Positions 1 to 12,708 are shown, counted from the first letter of the stretch. The stretch: DNA of 64,000 nt from Zygnema cylindricum (GCA_037447655.1 JBBHKE010002333.1:5001-69000), one strand, 5' to 3'. Numbers and translations: made by a program. The notes: generated from the letters alone by a model not told the origin.

Positions 1-39
1 AAATCAAAATTAAAAGCATGGCAACCCACTGAACCAAAA

Positions 40-1013
40 CTATAACCCCAACCCCAACTCAATTAAATGTCTACGAAAAGCAACCCCGTAAGTCCCCCCA
101 GCCCAGTGGAGTACGTTGAGGGAGTTCCGGAACACGTCGACGATCCATAACCGCAATAATCGATCGAAGGAGAATAGAAGCTTGCACTCGCTGTAAAGCC
201 ATAGATAACCGCTGACGATAAAAAGAAGCAAAGACCGAAGGAGGAGGGCTCCCAAGTCCTCATCGCTCGAAAGCACGTCGAGCACAAGTACGGAGAAACT
301 CGTCCAACGCAACACCGAAACAACCAAAGATCTCGACCGCCATCGGAATAAAGTCATCCATAGGGTCCCGGTGGGCATAATTAGGCTCCTTCACCTTAGC
401 GCCATCACAAGCCGCCACCCCAATATGTCGAGCCGCCTGACCAACGACTGTCGCCGAAGTAAGGTTCGCCAAAACAATATCACAAAAAATGGGACGGGCA
501 CCATCGAGCAAAACAACATCGATTTGGCGCGAGAGAATAAATGAGAAACCTCCCGACGAACAGAAAAGCCCCCCTCCAAAGCGATAGTCGCAACAGCATC
601 GAGTGCGCCTGGATCAATTCTCCCCCATGGGAGCAACGAAGCAAATGGACACCATCCAGCCCCAAGAAGTGACCACATGCGCAAACTTGAGAGCCAAGTA
701 AAGGAGGATGGGGGAGGCCCAAGAGAAACCGGAGGGCAGTGGTGAACTAAGCATGTGAGAATCGAAGAGTGGACAAAATAGGTGTAGCGAATAACCTAGA
801 CCCAGAACCAGGTACACCATCAGAGAGAAGACGGGCACGCGAAGAATCAGAGGGAAGCGCCTCGAGAAGCTCGGATTTAATGGCGGCAACAACCTGATTG
901 AAAATCGATTCCTGGACAAGCTCCATGGATTTCGTAAAAAGGGTGGAAAGAATCGGCACATTCACTAGGGCACGAGGAGGAAGAAAATGTGACGCGAGAT
1001 CACCTCTTTTCAA
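40..1013 (-). pseudogene. Remnant of a reverse-transcriptase-associated C-terminal domain
   Basis: Several minus-strand frames read in order from 1013 down to 40 give one broken protein. First comes a stretch with SRARLLSDGVPGSG, then a Cys/His/Gly module with CACG, then HLLRCSHGGE and a following His. After that come ARPIFCDIVL and DDFIPMAVEIFGCFG, and last an Arg-rich helix (ASFYRQRLSMALQR). This order (CxCG, D..G.H...C..GGE, RPAD-like, F.P...E..G..G) resembles, from memory, the C-terminal part of reverse-transcriptase-like proteins of LINE-like elements in algae, early plants and oomycetes. At least three frame changes and a stop separate the pieces, so it is dead. No RT core (YADD) is visible upstream to about 3 kb. 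The family assignment is recalled, not searched. Confidence 0.45.
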
Positions 1014-3513
1014 CCTACGCTTTTTTCACTAGATTGACTGTCCCTTTTGACCCCTCTTCGTGATTGACAAATGAATCTCCTTGTCTACGGGAGCTTTTAA
1101 GTTTTGCCTTACGCCTTGGGTCGACAAAAACCAACCAGCCAGCTAGTCCCACTAAGAAAGGAAAGTGAGAAAAATCCTCCTAGTCATAATTGGTGCGGAA
1201 GTGAACTGCCTCTAAGAGTTAACTATATCAATCTTACGGAGACTCTGAACTAAGGGAACATCGATTAACCAACTTTGACAATCTCACTAATCCCGAACTC
1301 CTGCGCCTCGTCTTAATTCACCTCCTCCTACTCCATGTCCACCTCTCAATTTCCAACAAAAAATGCAAAAATATGTCAACCAAATGTAGAGATGCAATAG
1401 GGAACTCACAATTAGTAATGACCCAGCCTTACAAGTTAGACAACTTAAAAAGCCCTGTCTATTCAGAGTTCTCCTAGGTTACTTTTCCTAAAGAGTAAAA
1501 TTCAAACCATACGATGCCTAACCCAATCACAACTTCACAATACTACGCACCAATAAGTTAGGATTGGGTTAGCGTCCTTTCCTTGACACTGTCACGTCCT
1601 ACCTAACGTCGGTTTATGGGTATCTTATCTGATACCTCTGTCGAAGGCCAATCAACCAATTAGATGGCCTACACTGCTCACGGCCAAGCGATTATTCCGC
1701 TGACCACATGGTCTAACCTGTTCCACCTTCGAGAGATCTGTGCATTCTCCCCGGTGCAGATCCTCTAAGAATCTTCCCAATCGGTTAGGCTAAGATAGAC
1801 TAATTCCTAAACATCCCCACCAACCTGTCCTAGGGTTTAGAGGGTTTCCCTTGGTAGACTTGCTATGGCCCTTATGACCATACAAGTCTTGACTTTGGTC
1901 TTGTCCCTACGCTCGAAATCGTGGAAATGTATGTTGTCCTAATTAAAGGTCCGGATGATCCCCACAGGCCGGCAAGGCTCAAAAAGTGTCTCCGTGGGTC
2001 AACATTGTGTCACGTCCTGCTCGGTGAGGAAGAGTTAGTAGCTTTGCAATGCCTGAGAGGTTTGTCCCCTGAGGTCGTCGTTCTCACGGTGTAGCAAGTC
2101 CCCGTGACGTTGTCGACATATGTGTCCGCGTATGCTGCTCAAAACATGTCCCGTGGCATCTATCAAGGTTCGGAAACAGGCTCGGCTTGGAGTCCAACGG
2201 CGTGAGACACTCTGCTTGTCGCTAAGGTGACATATTATGGTACACATATTTTTGTACCCCATAGGCTCATTGGGTACAACATAGATAGAAGGGAAGCCAG
2301 AGAGCGCAAGACAAACCAAGACAATGCAAAGCCAGTTAAAAAAGATAGATCGCGTGTCCCTCCCCTATATCTAGCCTAACATCTAAAACTATATCGTGTG
2401 ACTGGGTCACTTCTCAACCACGGAAACAACCAGATGAACAGTCACAGTAGAGCAGGTTACAGAAACAAATCATTGACAAGGGTGGATGTAATGGACGAAT
2501 GAAGGGCGAAGAAAGGCGGCGATTTGGCTCAGGTTGAATGAAGAGTTGAAGGATGAGTATCGCAATCCACCACACTCCTAAATAAAGAATCTCAAGGGAG
2601 GGAATCCAGAAGCTCAGATTGATCAGTATTGACAACAATATCAAACACCCATAGAACTGGCTTGCGTCACAGAGGAGAATATGACGGTTTCTCCATTGAA
2701 CGTGTCAACACGACTCTTACTGTTTCCCTCACAGCCCAAAAGAAATACGACACAACTTTGCTGAATCGTTGTTAGAGGAAAGAAAGGTTTTAGTGTGGGG
2801 TTAGCATTCATGGTACCGTCGCTAATACAGATCCAAATAATGTGGATGTTTTCGAACCGTTTAAAGAACTAACATGAAGGAAAACCTCGAGTACCATTAC
2901 TGCGCTCTTAAGTCAACAGAGTTAAAAAAAACAGCACTGAGTTAGTGTGTTTAACACTAATAACGTTGGTGTAGTTCAAACCACCTCCAAAAAATAAGTG
3001 TCATGATAAATCGCACAAATGTAAAAAGCTACAAAGATGACAGAAATAAACAAGCCCTTCCTGTACAGATTTTGTACACATTTTCATCCAAGTCCAAACC
3101 CAAAGAAAGAATTTCTCCCTAACCCCTTTGACATTCATTGAGCATTTACAAACATCAATAACTCTGACCTCTCCCCTCTCCTCTCCTCTGACATCTCTTC
3201 TCCTCTCCTCTCCTCTGCTCTCCTCTCCACCAGGTCGCTATTCGCCTCCCCCGAACTAGAACTATCACATATACGAACTTTTAAAAACCATACTATATAT
3301 GGAGTGTTGACAGTGAAGGCCCACCATCCGCACAGACATGCCATATACCATCCCTCTAAATACAGTCCCAAAGCTAAGATAAAAAAAAAAAAAAACCACA
3401 CTTAGAAAGATGAGCAAAAAAACGGCAGGCGAATGACAGAATTGAAAAGAAAACTCTGACGCCTAGCCTTACTGCTTACTGAACCCCGTCAGGTAAAATG
3501 AATTAAACCCCCA
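1014..3513. other. Intergenic region without a recognisable gene
   Basis: Only short unconvincing frames occur on either strand. The sequence GTCACGTCCT occurs twice (near 1593 and 2011), but no LTR pair, primer site or coding domain could be tied to it. The right end should contain the 3' untranslated region of the LRR gene. On the minus strand there are TGTA-rich and TTGTTTATTT-type sequences around 3030-3085 that could serve plant polyadenylation, but no clear signal stands out. An A-run lies near 3381-3394. Confidence 0.5.
3168..3229. repeat. CTCTC/CCTCT polypyrimidine microsatellite
   Basis: About 60 bp made almost only of C and T, built from CTCTC and CCTCT units with two interruptions. 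It lies just beyond the stop codon of the LRR gene, so on the gene's strand it would be a GAGAG-rich purine tract in or next to the 3' untranslated region. The Arg/Glu-rich open frame across it is a by-product of the repeat. Confidence 0.8.
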
Positions 3514-3919
3514 TCAGGTAAAATGAAATATACCGGTATCTGAAAGCTCCGACGGTTCAGAAAAACCTCTAGAGAGCCAATTGCTCACAAGTAATCTGCT
3601 ACTTCTCGGTCTCATATTGCACATTGCCTTCAATTTCTCCTCGAAAAGTCGAGGATTCCGGATATCCCGTGAAACGATATGAGCCCATTGTACTCCGGGG
3701 CTCAACATCGGCACGGCCAGATTGGCCAGTTTCCGTTCAGATAGTCGTCCAATAACTGCGAGACGGTTCAGTTTGGAATATGACGTTATTTGTGGGACAC
3801 ATGGTTCATCCGTAGGTCCGTTCCCGACGTCGAGATAAAGACCTCGGAGTTGGGAACAACGGACTGTAATTGTCCGACAAACCGCCAATTTTGCCACACT
3901 TAAATGAAGAGTCTGCAAC
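3514..3919 (-). CDS. LRR gene exon 5 (final LRRs, stop codon)
   Basis: The acceptor GGTGCAG|G adds the one base needed after exon 4, so the LRR register continues across the junction (CPR then LQTLHLSVAKL). Two more LRR-like strands follow (CSQLRGLYLDV, YSKLNRLAVI). A non-repeat basic tail of about 70 residues ends DTGIFHFT followed by TGA. The continuity of the repeat across the splice site is the strongest evidence that this exon belongs to the gene. Confidence 0.75.
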
Positions 3920-6900
3920 CTGCACCAGTCAGAAAAACCCTAAAAAAACCTTTCAGAATCCTACAGACAACTTGTTGAAGGAAAACCAAAGTTTCACAAC
4001 AGAGTCGATTTGGAAAATTTCCACAAACTCGGCACAGTTCATCGACTTTAGTCGTCTACTTCAGTAAATTCATCAATGAACAGTCCAAAACGGAGATACT
4101 TGAATAAATCAGCATCCGCGTATCAAAAGATTCAAAGAGCAAATGTTCTAAAACAATTAGAAACGCTATAAGTGGTTTCCTCGAACTATACAGGTATTTT
4201 ATGATTTTTTTTAGTATAGTACACGTAAAGGTACAAGTAGACGTTTCCAATAGTTTTCACACATTTGAACCATGGAGAAAATGGGATGAACAATTGTTGC
4301 AGAGCAGACAAAGACACATGCACATATTCACACACACATTCAGAGCTATGAATGGGAGGCTAATGCCCATCGCTATTAGTGCAAAGGAAGAATTAGAAAT
4401 GCAGAAATAGAATGCATAATACTAATTTAGCGTGGGGAGACGTGGCAGGTTATAGACAGTTTAAACAGTGTTGTAGACAATGATTCAAAGTGGGCTGGAT
4501 GAAAAAGGATAAGAGGATTGCCTATGGCATGCTCAGTATCAGCAAGTCAAGCGCAGAACTAAAAGAAGAAGTACAGAGAGGAGCATGGATGCTTTCATGA
4601 ACACCTCACCATCGTTATTAACGTCAATGTATTTTTTGCCATTTACATAAACTTTTCTCTTTGACCTTTCATCGCAACTGTCGGATTAATAATCCAAGAA
4701 GTGTGAAAAAAAAGAATTGGTTTAAGAGACAAAAAAACAGTAACACTAATAGCAATACTCCGTGTAGTGTGGCAAATGCCAGACGAATCAGAAGAGAGGG
4801 AGCTAAATCAACAGAGTATGACAGAGGGGAAACCAGCTATCACTGGAGAAAACCTTTTTATGCTCGTTTCCTTCTTGTTTCCCTTTACAAGACATAAACC
4901 ACCATACTCGTTGCCAAAGAAAAAGAAATAAAATGTAAAGATGACTATTCGTCGGAACCTTCCCTGTTTTGGCCCATTTTTGTATCAAGAAGTAAAGAAG
5001 GAAAGCTTTCACACATACCGTGGACAAGAAATAATAGCAGAGTCCACAGCGATGTCCCGTAGATGGAGCTTTTGCAGACTTGCCCACTCCGGCCCAAAGA
5101 CAAGCTGTCCCCAGTTAAACCCAGTAGAGTTCTGGTCTGGAAAAAGAGATGCCTGACAGCATTTAGTGAGCTCCAGTTCTCGCAAACAATGGGATGCAAC
5201 ACCAAAGGATAGTGAAGGCAACATCACCGAAAAAAGAGATGGAGCAGATGGAAAACAAGGTGTCTTTTCCATTGCCCTAACGTCACTTACAGCTTCAACT
5301 CCCATGTCAGGCACCATTGAGAAACGTTTGCTCTGTTGAGTGGACAGTACTTCAACATCCTCTAATGAAAGCTGTGTGTTTGTCACTAAGACAGGGCAGC
5401 TGTCCAAGCCCATGTTGACCCAGCGAAAGGTTACCAATTTCGGGCAGTGCATAGAGAGTTTTGGCTGCCACTCTAGTTCTAACGCATTTATCTCAGTCTC
5501 TTCCCGTTTTCCAAAGCATCCAGAAACCTTCTGCTCTTTGTGCACGATTCCCTCATTTAACACTCCAAGCTCATCTTCGAAATGCCCATTTGACTGTCCA
5601 TTTGCATTCCCACTGGGGAGACCCTCAACCTCAGACTGCCTATGCCTTGCTCCTACCATCGTTTTAACAGGCAGAAGTAGGCATTTTGTAGGTAATATAT
5701 GCCTCTGTACCTCCCTACTACTCCTCCAATTTACCTCATCTTTCCCCTGTCTTACCTGAGTATTGCCTTCTTTGTCTGGCATCGTTCCTGTTGCCGTGGC
5801 TAAAACACTTCCATAGACATCTCCCTGGCCCACAGTCTCCATGCGTTGTTCTTTTCTGCTGAGTTCTTCTATACCCACTCTGTCACCAACCTCCCAACTA
5901 ACATCACGGGAAGTGTTTTTTGCCATACGCATTGAGCCCTTACCATTCCCATGTGCCAATACAAAACTCACCAAAGTCGGGCAAATCAGGTTAACATTCT
6001 GAATCTTCCCAAACTGAAAGCAAAGTGCAGCCTCTTTGAGAAGAGGGCATTGCAAATGGACATCAACGATAATCTCCTTATCCCTCACATTCTCACCAAA
6101 ATGCCTGTCATCCCCATCCTCTTCCGAACTGCTTTCTTCCTTCCTACTAAGGCTTTGCTCTTCATCACTCAAGTTCCTCCCAGAATCCCAAATTCTCTGC
6201 AATACTCCACTGGGGCCCTCAGGCATATGTTGCCTGTATTCTGCTAAAAACACCTGGATGCCCTGCCTTACTCCTCCTCCTCCCTCTTCCAAACCCAACC
6301 ATGGACCTACCCTGTCCATGGATGATCGCCCATGTTCCCAAGCCATGGACCCACAACCTTCAAAATCACAGCCACTACAAACTTCTGGAAATTCACATAG
6401 AGGACACTCATGGTTGCCTCGCGGAATCACCTGTGGACCAGTAATTTTCACAGTAAAATACGCCAGTTTGCTGAACTGTGGACCCACATTAAGGCAGAAA
6501 TTGTCATACTTTTTGTCAGCTGCTTTTTCCTGTGAGATCCACAAAGTATTTCTTTCTTTCTCGACTCTCTCCTGGAGTTGAGAAAAAACATCCATTCGCG
6601 GGCTGTGACCATCATTATTGTGGATTCCTGATTTCACTTCTCCCGGAACGAACGCCGTTGCTTTTTCAGAAACAACATCCAAAGGTTGTAATGCAGGTTG
6701 CTGAGAAGGTGATGCCCATTCCTCTATACAACCGACAATACGAAGTACACGGAGACTAGGACATCCAATTGCAATACTATCTATCGCCCCTAGAGGATAA
6801 AACCCCAAATCCAAGACCTCCAAGCGAGGACATTCCAGCCTGCAGAATCTCTGTATGCCACGAGAAACCCCTAGGTTAAAAGAGTCAAACCGCCCTTTTC

Positions 6901-9900
6901 TGTTGGTTGGCCCAACAACAGACCCACAAGTCAAAGTTGTCAGTTGTGGGCATCTTATGTCTAAGTACAACAGAGGTGGAGTGCTCGTGCTTGAATATCC
7001 TGGTTTGCAATTAACCTCTCCAATCTTCAGCGTTCGAAGGTGTTTGAATGCACTATCTAAAAAAATGCTTCCATCTGCTACATACTTGACTCGCAGACTA
7101 ACCAAGTTTGGGCAGCTAGAGCCGAAACTTTTGATATCTGTCACTGCAAAGGGAAGGGACAACTTTTTCAACAAAGGGGCTAGAATACGGCATGGTACTG
7201 CAATTTCCATCTTTGAAGTCCCCGCCTTGAAGTCCAATTCAGTCAATCTTGGTGCCCAAATGTCTACGGAGGGAGGTTCTGCCTTCAACCAGGTATAAAA
7301 TACAGTCAACGACTCCAGCGTCGGGCAAGATACTTGAAAAGTTTGACAGACTTCTAAACCGGCAACTGTCGCAACCTGAAGCTTCCTAAACTCTCTTCCC
7401 AAAGAGACATGAGCTGATTTCTGACAGCAAACATCTAGTGTTTTCAGGTTTGGACAGCCACGACCAATTTTCTCCAGTGGTCCAGGATCAACTCCCCCTA
7501 ATGAAAGACTTTGCAAGGATGGGCAATGAAAACTGCAGACAGCACGAACTAGAGTAAAATTTAATACCTTCAACGTCTCCAAAAGAGGACAGTCTACAAC
7601 AAGTTCTTCCGTCATTGAAACTCCAAGAATAACTTCGGCACGCCTGACCCTCGGGCTATTCAAATACACATATTGAGCACCGTAATTGTCTCCCATGCCA
7701 CCTAAGTATAATTCTTCGAGGCTCTTCCATGTATCTCTAAAGTACACTTGCCGCGGAGAATGGCGGAGCTTGACTATACAGAGATTTGGGCAGGTCTTTG
7801 CCAGCACTTCGATGCTCTCCGTATCTATTGGAACGTCAAGGTCTAAATTTGTGAGTTTCTGACACTGCAATAACAATTTTCTGCAGTGGGGTATGTTGCT
7901 CCCAAGGATGCCCCGATGAAGTTTAAGTCTCGTCAACTCTGGAAATGAAAGACACAAGAATTCTGGGACGCGAAACCCCTCAACATTAAGGTCTTCCAGT
8001 CGACAACTGCATGGAAGACAGCAGACAAAAAACTGTTAAAATTCCTCCAAAACTGGAAAACACAGCATAGAGCTACATGTGCATCAGGCATACAAAGCAT
8101 ACATCTATACACAAACCATAAATGTGTGAAGTCTTGTGACAATTAAAAGTGCAGAACATTATGGGCATTGACGTTCTGTAAGCGAACGACAAAGGCAATT
8201 CTCAAAGCACTCTTCCTACTTTGAATGCGAGTGCCTCCATTAAATGCAGAGCTGATTGTCAGAGCCTGTTGCAAATGGTGAAATTGTGACGCGAAAAATG
8301 GACAACCCTAGCAGTCTGTGATTCATAGCTCTGATATTCATCAACAATTCACTTAGAAAAGAGAGAAAGCAACCATAAAACTTAACAGAAAACAAACCAT
8401 GACCTGGTTAACTTAGCACACTTTCTTTCTACCAACTCTTAGTCAAGCAGTAGCGGCATCTCTCAGCTGTCCCTCACAGTCACGTGCCTTGTCATTGGCA
8501 ACTAAAATGCCACAGTCTCTGCCTTGAAGCCCTGCATCAAGATTCCACCCTTCATACCCTATCTATAAACGCCTCAATTCCATCATCGATCAGTTTCGCA
8601 ATTACCCCGGAGCTCCTTCCATGAACAGCATTGCTCCAGGTTCCACGAGCTCCTCTTCATGTCCAAGCGTATGGAATTGGGTTACAAGCTTCAGAATTCT
8701 GAGAGCCGGAAAACTGCTCACCATTTTGTTTACAACTTTCACAACATTCTGAAATTCAAACACGAATGAACCTTCCAGACGCTCCAGCTTATCGTGCCCC
8801 TTGAAAAGACCTGAAAACAGTAACCCTTCCACTTTAAGTTTTCGCAGTTGATGACAATTCTGCAAAACTAATGCAACTCTACTTGCTAATAGGCCAGCTG
8901 CCAATAACCGCGTGTGAGGATCCTCATCACGAGCTCCATGGTCATCCACCTCCGTGTCATCATCCTCTACCCACTCTTCCTCTTCACTGTCACTATCTTC
9001 CTCACTTGCCTCTTGACCCTGAAAAAGGGCTTGGGAACCTTCACTACTTTCTTCTCTATGATTTTGTTGCTGAAAGCCAGGACGTAATGGGATGTTAGTT
9101 CTCTCATCCAGATTCCTACATTGTTCAGCCATATTCAGTTCCTGATCCTGAAGTTCCTGAAGTTCCTGATGTTCCTGACCTTCTTCGACTGCCTCGACTT
9201 CCTGATCCTGTGCTTCCAGTGCTGAACCTACAGCTACATCACTGCATTCACCAGCCTGTATACTGCGAGTGTTTAATTTTATTGCCTTTGCCATTTCGAT
9301 ATTCCTCACGTAATCAATAAGAACTTGACCAGTTTCCACACCTTTCTCTGATAAACTATCTTGTCGAGAATCCTCATTCACATGAGAAGGCTGATTAATG
9401 CCCTGGAGTAACCTTTCCCCTGCTTCACCGTCATTCTTTTCCAAATCATTCTCTTTCAAAGTTGGGCGCGTCAAATCTTCCACATGTGTATTTGCCTCTG
9501 TTTCATCAACACCTTTCAGTGTGTCAAGCCCTTTCTCATCTGCAACATTAACCTCACCTTCTTTGACTACATCCAATCGTTCCCTGCTGAAATTTTTCAG
9601 CATCCCATTGCCACCCTCTCCTGTACTAACAGCAGGAACACAATGGCCATTGGTCCTGATAGTACCAATATCAATATCAACATCAATATCCATAGGTGCC
9701 ACAGGCTCAGACGTCTCTATTGGCAAACTTATTGTATCAGCTTCCCTAGTTTCTATTCCTCCATTCTTCGCATCCATTTCATCTTCTACCACATTATCCT
9801 CCTCTCTGCATTGCTTTTCAGCTAGTCGGCTGTCTACCAGCAAATCATCCACAGCGTCTTTGTGACTCCTAGCCACTTCCACGATTCCACCCGTAAGTCC

Positions 9901-12383
9901 CATATGAACATCCTCCTCACCCTCTGCTTCAACGACACTAGCAACAGCTTCTCCTTCAGGTGCAACATCACCATGAATCTCACATTCTCTCCCTTCAGGA
10001 TCCCCAACTCTACGAATCCTTCTATATTCCCACACCTCCTCCTCCACAGGTTGCTCTTCAACAGCAGGTGGCTCCTCTTCATTACCTATCCACTGATCAA
10101 CCACAAATCTCCTCCTACCATCTGATGGGCCAGCCACGCCATTCGCTTCTCCAGCCCTCCAATACACTTGATGCTCTTCATCTTCCTCCCTTTCTAGTAA
10201 ACTCCAATGAATGTCCAGACTTTCCAGTAATGGACATTTCATAGCCAGATCAGTAATCACCCTAACAGTGCCTAGGCAATGCTTTCGCACTTGGACTACT
10301 CGCAGAACCAAGGTAGTCAGGTTTGGACCCAAAAACGGGCTAAGTTTGTCAACCAGTCGGCAAGGTAGGTCCTCCCAATAAATTTCTTTTCCTTGCCAAT
10401 ATGCCCCTGAGTCAGTTTCAACAACAACATTCGGTTTCTGGCACGTAACGCCACGACGAAGTAAATCCATCTCTGCAGCAGCAAGATCATCCTGTAGTGG
10501 CACATCACCGAAAAAAAAGAAAAAAAAAGCCATTGGTTTCTTCAATAAGAGAGACATCCCACGCATCAGGTCACCGAATGGACCATGTTCTCCAACGAAG
10601 CCTAAGGTGCCTTCTGTTGCACGGGGGGCAAGGCCAAGTTTAAAAAAAATAACCACTTGCATTTATGCTGTGTCACAAATAAGGAAGCCATTGTAAATGA
10701 AATAAAAGCTCATAATCAGACACAGCATTAAAGAGGCCAGACAAACTTGTATAACTTTGAATGAGCAATTCCGCTCGTCAAAAAATCCCTCTATTTAATG
10801 GCAGGATGTGTAAGAGACCAGAATGTCCTTCAAAGAAACAGAAATCACTTGATTTCCAGAAATACTGCCTGAACATCTGCCACAAACTTCCAGGCAATGG
10901 AAACGATACTTGTACAAAATTTGCTTTAGAGCTCATCCCAGAGACAATTAAATGGCTGAATGAACTAAGAGAGAGAAGCTCACCGAAACAGGAGAAGCGA
11001 GATACAGCACAGTTGCATTAGCCAGAACTCCTGGAAGAGCACTGACAAGATCTTTTATGGGAAGCCGGTTCAAGCCAAGGTTCTCAATCACTTTCACCTG
11101 TAATATCATAAACAATAACCAGTAAACCGAGCCAAAACTTAACAAAGCCGATTCGAATTTCTCAAGTATCCCCCGCGAGAAAAAAAAAAAAAACATGAAA
11201 TTATAAAGGATTGCGGTGCAATAAACCACAAAAAATTATTAGCCCAGCAAACATGATGCCTTCATAAAGAGACTTCCATACTATACGAAGCATGCAGGAA
11301 AACTAAAATGACTACACCACTTTCTGATAAAACGACCAGCACATACAATTGAATCCAGCAAAGCAGATGGCAAAAGGAAAAACCATCATATAATATGGTA
11401 TGATTTGGACAAGTGTCCGAACAAATGGTGAAACTACAGATGATGGACCTACAGATGAACGGAAACTATCACGGCTTGTTATCCCCTGGACTAAACCACA
11501 CCTGCATGGAGAGTCTCCTCAACCTCGTTGAAACCAGGGAAATCCGAGCCAAATCGATTAAATGTAAATTGCCGAGGATCTCCAACAACTGGTGGCCACA
11601 GAAGCAAAAATAAATCAGACAACTAGGGAGCTTCAATTAAGATGATACTTAACCTACCTGAACAGAACAACATAATGGGCCAAGAGCCCTCAAACTAGGT
11701 CATATTTAACACTTTCCCTATTTGGAATATCAATCCATGAAATGCATGGAGGTTATGGCTACTTGCACCAACAATAAGATTGTAGACACCAAATAACTCA
11801 CGTCTTCAGGCTCACACTCATTTTTCTTGCACAAATGGTACTACATTGGCCAATGTAGCCCAATTTTCCAGTGACATGTATTCCTTCTTGCAATAAAAAG
11901 TTAGTCATATCCTTCCACTGCGTTGGGAAAAAACATAAGCTTCACTCCGCTACATTTCCTTTTTTTAGGGTTTTTGTTTCCTTCTTGTAGGAATTACAAC
12001 ATATGCTGAACTATTAAGTCATGATTCCAGAGGATAATGATTGGAAGGAAGGAAAATGCAGAAGTTAACGAACAAGCTCGAGATTTAACCTCCCGCACTG
12101 TCTCTTTTAATACACAATCAACAATCCTTTAGAAACAAATTTGGCTAAAGAACATTTCCTTCACATCAAAAGGGCCTCTAGAGAATACCTGCTCATCAGC
12201 AAGGTCATCTACTGGACAACGTGATTCCATTCGACTCGGAAAATCCCGCGAAACCCGAACAGCTTTGCAGGGAGGCTCCCGAGAGAACGAAACTGACTGG
12301 TAAGGACATTCTGGAGGCACACGGAAACCGCTACTAGAGGCGGCGTTCATTGGAACGTCCTCCCCTTCCATGGCCAACAACAA
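3514..12383 (-). CDS. Large leucine-rich-repeat protein, five exons (1862 residues predicted)
   Basis: Five coding blocks join through GT-AG introns with matching phases: 12383-12189, 11097-10984, 10491-8606, 8006-5019 and 3919-3514. They total 5589 nt, or 1862 residues plus stop. The protein has many degenerate LRRs of the cysteine-containing FBXL/AMN1 style, recognisable as repeated CPxLxxLxL blocks (CPLLESLDI, CPNLVSLRV, CPRLEVLDL, CPSLRVLRI). Order: short unique N terminus (1-103), a first LRR block (~110-200), a very acidic low-complexity segment (~200-640), LRRs (~640-1180), a variable insert with a Cys cluster near residue 1265, then more LRRs to about 1770 and a unique tail. No confident F-box is seen, although WEDLPCRLVDKLSPFLGP at the start of the first LRR block is vaguely F-box-like. 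Role: probably protein-protein interaction, perhaps a ubiquitin-ligase adaptor (inference). No signal peptide or membrane segment was noticed. Neighbouring copia elements do not interrupt it. The start could also be the Met at 12371, four codons later. Confidence 0.8.
5019..8006 (-). CDS. LRR gene exon 4 (main LRR block and Cys cluster)
   Basis: The acceptor CATGCAG|TTGTCG supplies the single base that completes the codon split after exon 3. The donor is CCACG|GTATGT, phase 2. The 2988-nt exon encodes a run of LRRs whose strands begin at Cys-Pro or Cys residues, such as CQKLTNLDLDV, CPNLCIVKL, CPLLETLKVL, CPNLKTLDV and CPRLEVLDLGF. From about residue 1190 the repeats give way to a long insert rich in Gly, Glu and Ser. 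It holds a cysteine cluster, CPLCEFPEVCSGC plus a further Cys, that could bind a metal ion. Poorly conserved LRRs resume near the end (CLRELELTKC, LQKLHLRDI). Intron 4 (3920-5018, 1099 nt) contains no gene. Confidence 0.8.
8606..10491 (-). CDS. LRR gene exon 3 (first LRRs and acidic insert)
   Basis: The acceptor is CACTACAG|GATG, preceded by a strong polypyrimidine tract. The exon ends CCGGG|GTAATT in phase 2. It encodes DDLAAAEMDLL, then LRR-like strands (NLTTLVLRVV, CPLLESLDIHW). About 430 residues of acidic low-complexity sequence follow, rich in Glu, Asp, Val and Gln (for example SEEEEWVEDDDTEVDD near residue 610). LRR strands then resume (CHQLRKLKVEGLLF, FPALRILKLV). The acidic segment has no recognisable fold and is probably disordered. 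Intron 3 (8007-8605, 599 nt) contains no gene. Confidence 0.8.
10984..11097 (-). CDS. LRR gene exon 2
   Basis: Thirty-eight codons between acceptor TTACAG|GTG and donor TTTCG|GTGAGC, phase 0 on both sides. The peptide VKVIENLGLNRLPIKDLV reads like an amphipathic helix-turn-helix segment leading into the repeats and could be the remains of an F-box-like helix pair; that is a guess. Intron 2 (10492-10983, 492 nt) follows. It contains a long T/C tract on the minus strand (near 10510-10535) just before the next acceptor. Confidence 0.7.
12189..12383 (-). CDS. LRR gene exon 1 (start codon exon)
   Basis: Sixty-five codons beginning MLLAMEGEDVP. Two in-frame Met codons (12383 and 12371) could start translation. 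The exon ends at DDLADEQ with donor CAG|GTATTC, phase 0. Reading beyond the donor gives unrelated residues and soon a stop, which supports splicing. No known domain; the segment is rich in Pro, Ser and Arg. Intron 1 (11098-12188, 1091 nt) follows; it is AT-rich and holds no gene. Confidence 0.7.
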
Positions 12384-12708
12384 ACAACTGAACCACTACT
12401 AAACCACTGAACTACAAAACCGCTGAATCACTGAGGCACTGAACCACAAAACCACTCAACAACTCAAGGACAGACGCACAGAGACAAATAGCCATTGAAC
12501 TAGCGGCCTCGGGGGGTTTCTCCACTCACCTCTACAGTCTATACTGTACCGCATGGTGATAACGTACCTGCTACAGCCATAAAAAAAAAAAAACGAAAAA
12601 CTGCAATGATATACGAATTGTTACGCATCGCATAAGAGAATATTGGTGTAGCAATAGTGCATGGATAATGTATATCGGTTTAGCGATAGTAAAATGTTGT
12701 AGTGATGA
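12384..12708 (-). promoter_or_regulatory. Upstream region of the LRR gene
   Basis: The ~100 bp before the start codon carry a loose tandem repeat of an AACCACTGAAC-type motif (plus strand 12393-12470), probably in the 5' untranslated region. A clear TATA box or core promoter could not be picked out. An A-run lies near 12581-12593. The 8 bp AGTGATGA at 12701-12708 is the left target duplication of the adjoining hAT-like element, which may therefore have landed close to the promoter. Confidence 0.35.

Noticed and set aside
2414-2644. Hydrophobic 76-codon minus-strand frame
   Set aside because: Could look like a membrane peptide, but has no supporting context and is within the length expected by chance in AT-rich DNA.
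3135-3401. Minus-strand frame with an Arg/Glu-rich repeat
   Set aside because: Produced by the CTCTC microsatellite; no conserved sequence around it.
5340-5759. Plus-strand open frames within the LRR gene (5340-7298, 8871-10244)
   Set aside because: They are antisense to exons 3 and 4, show no domain, and have composition expected from the complementary strand of LRR coding sequence.
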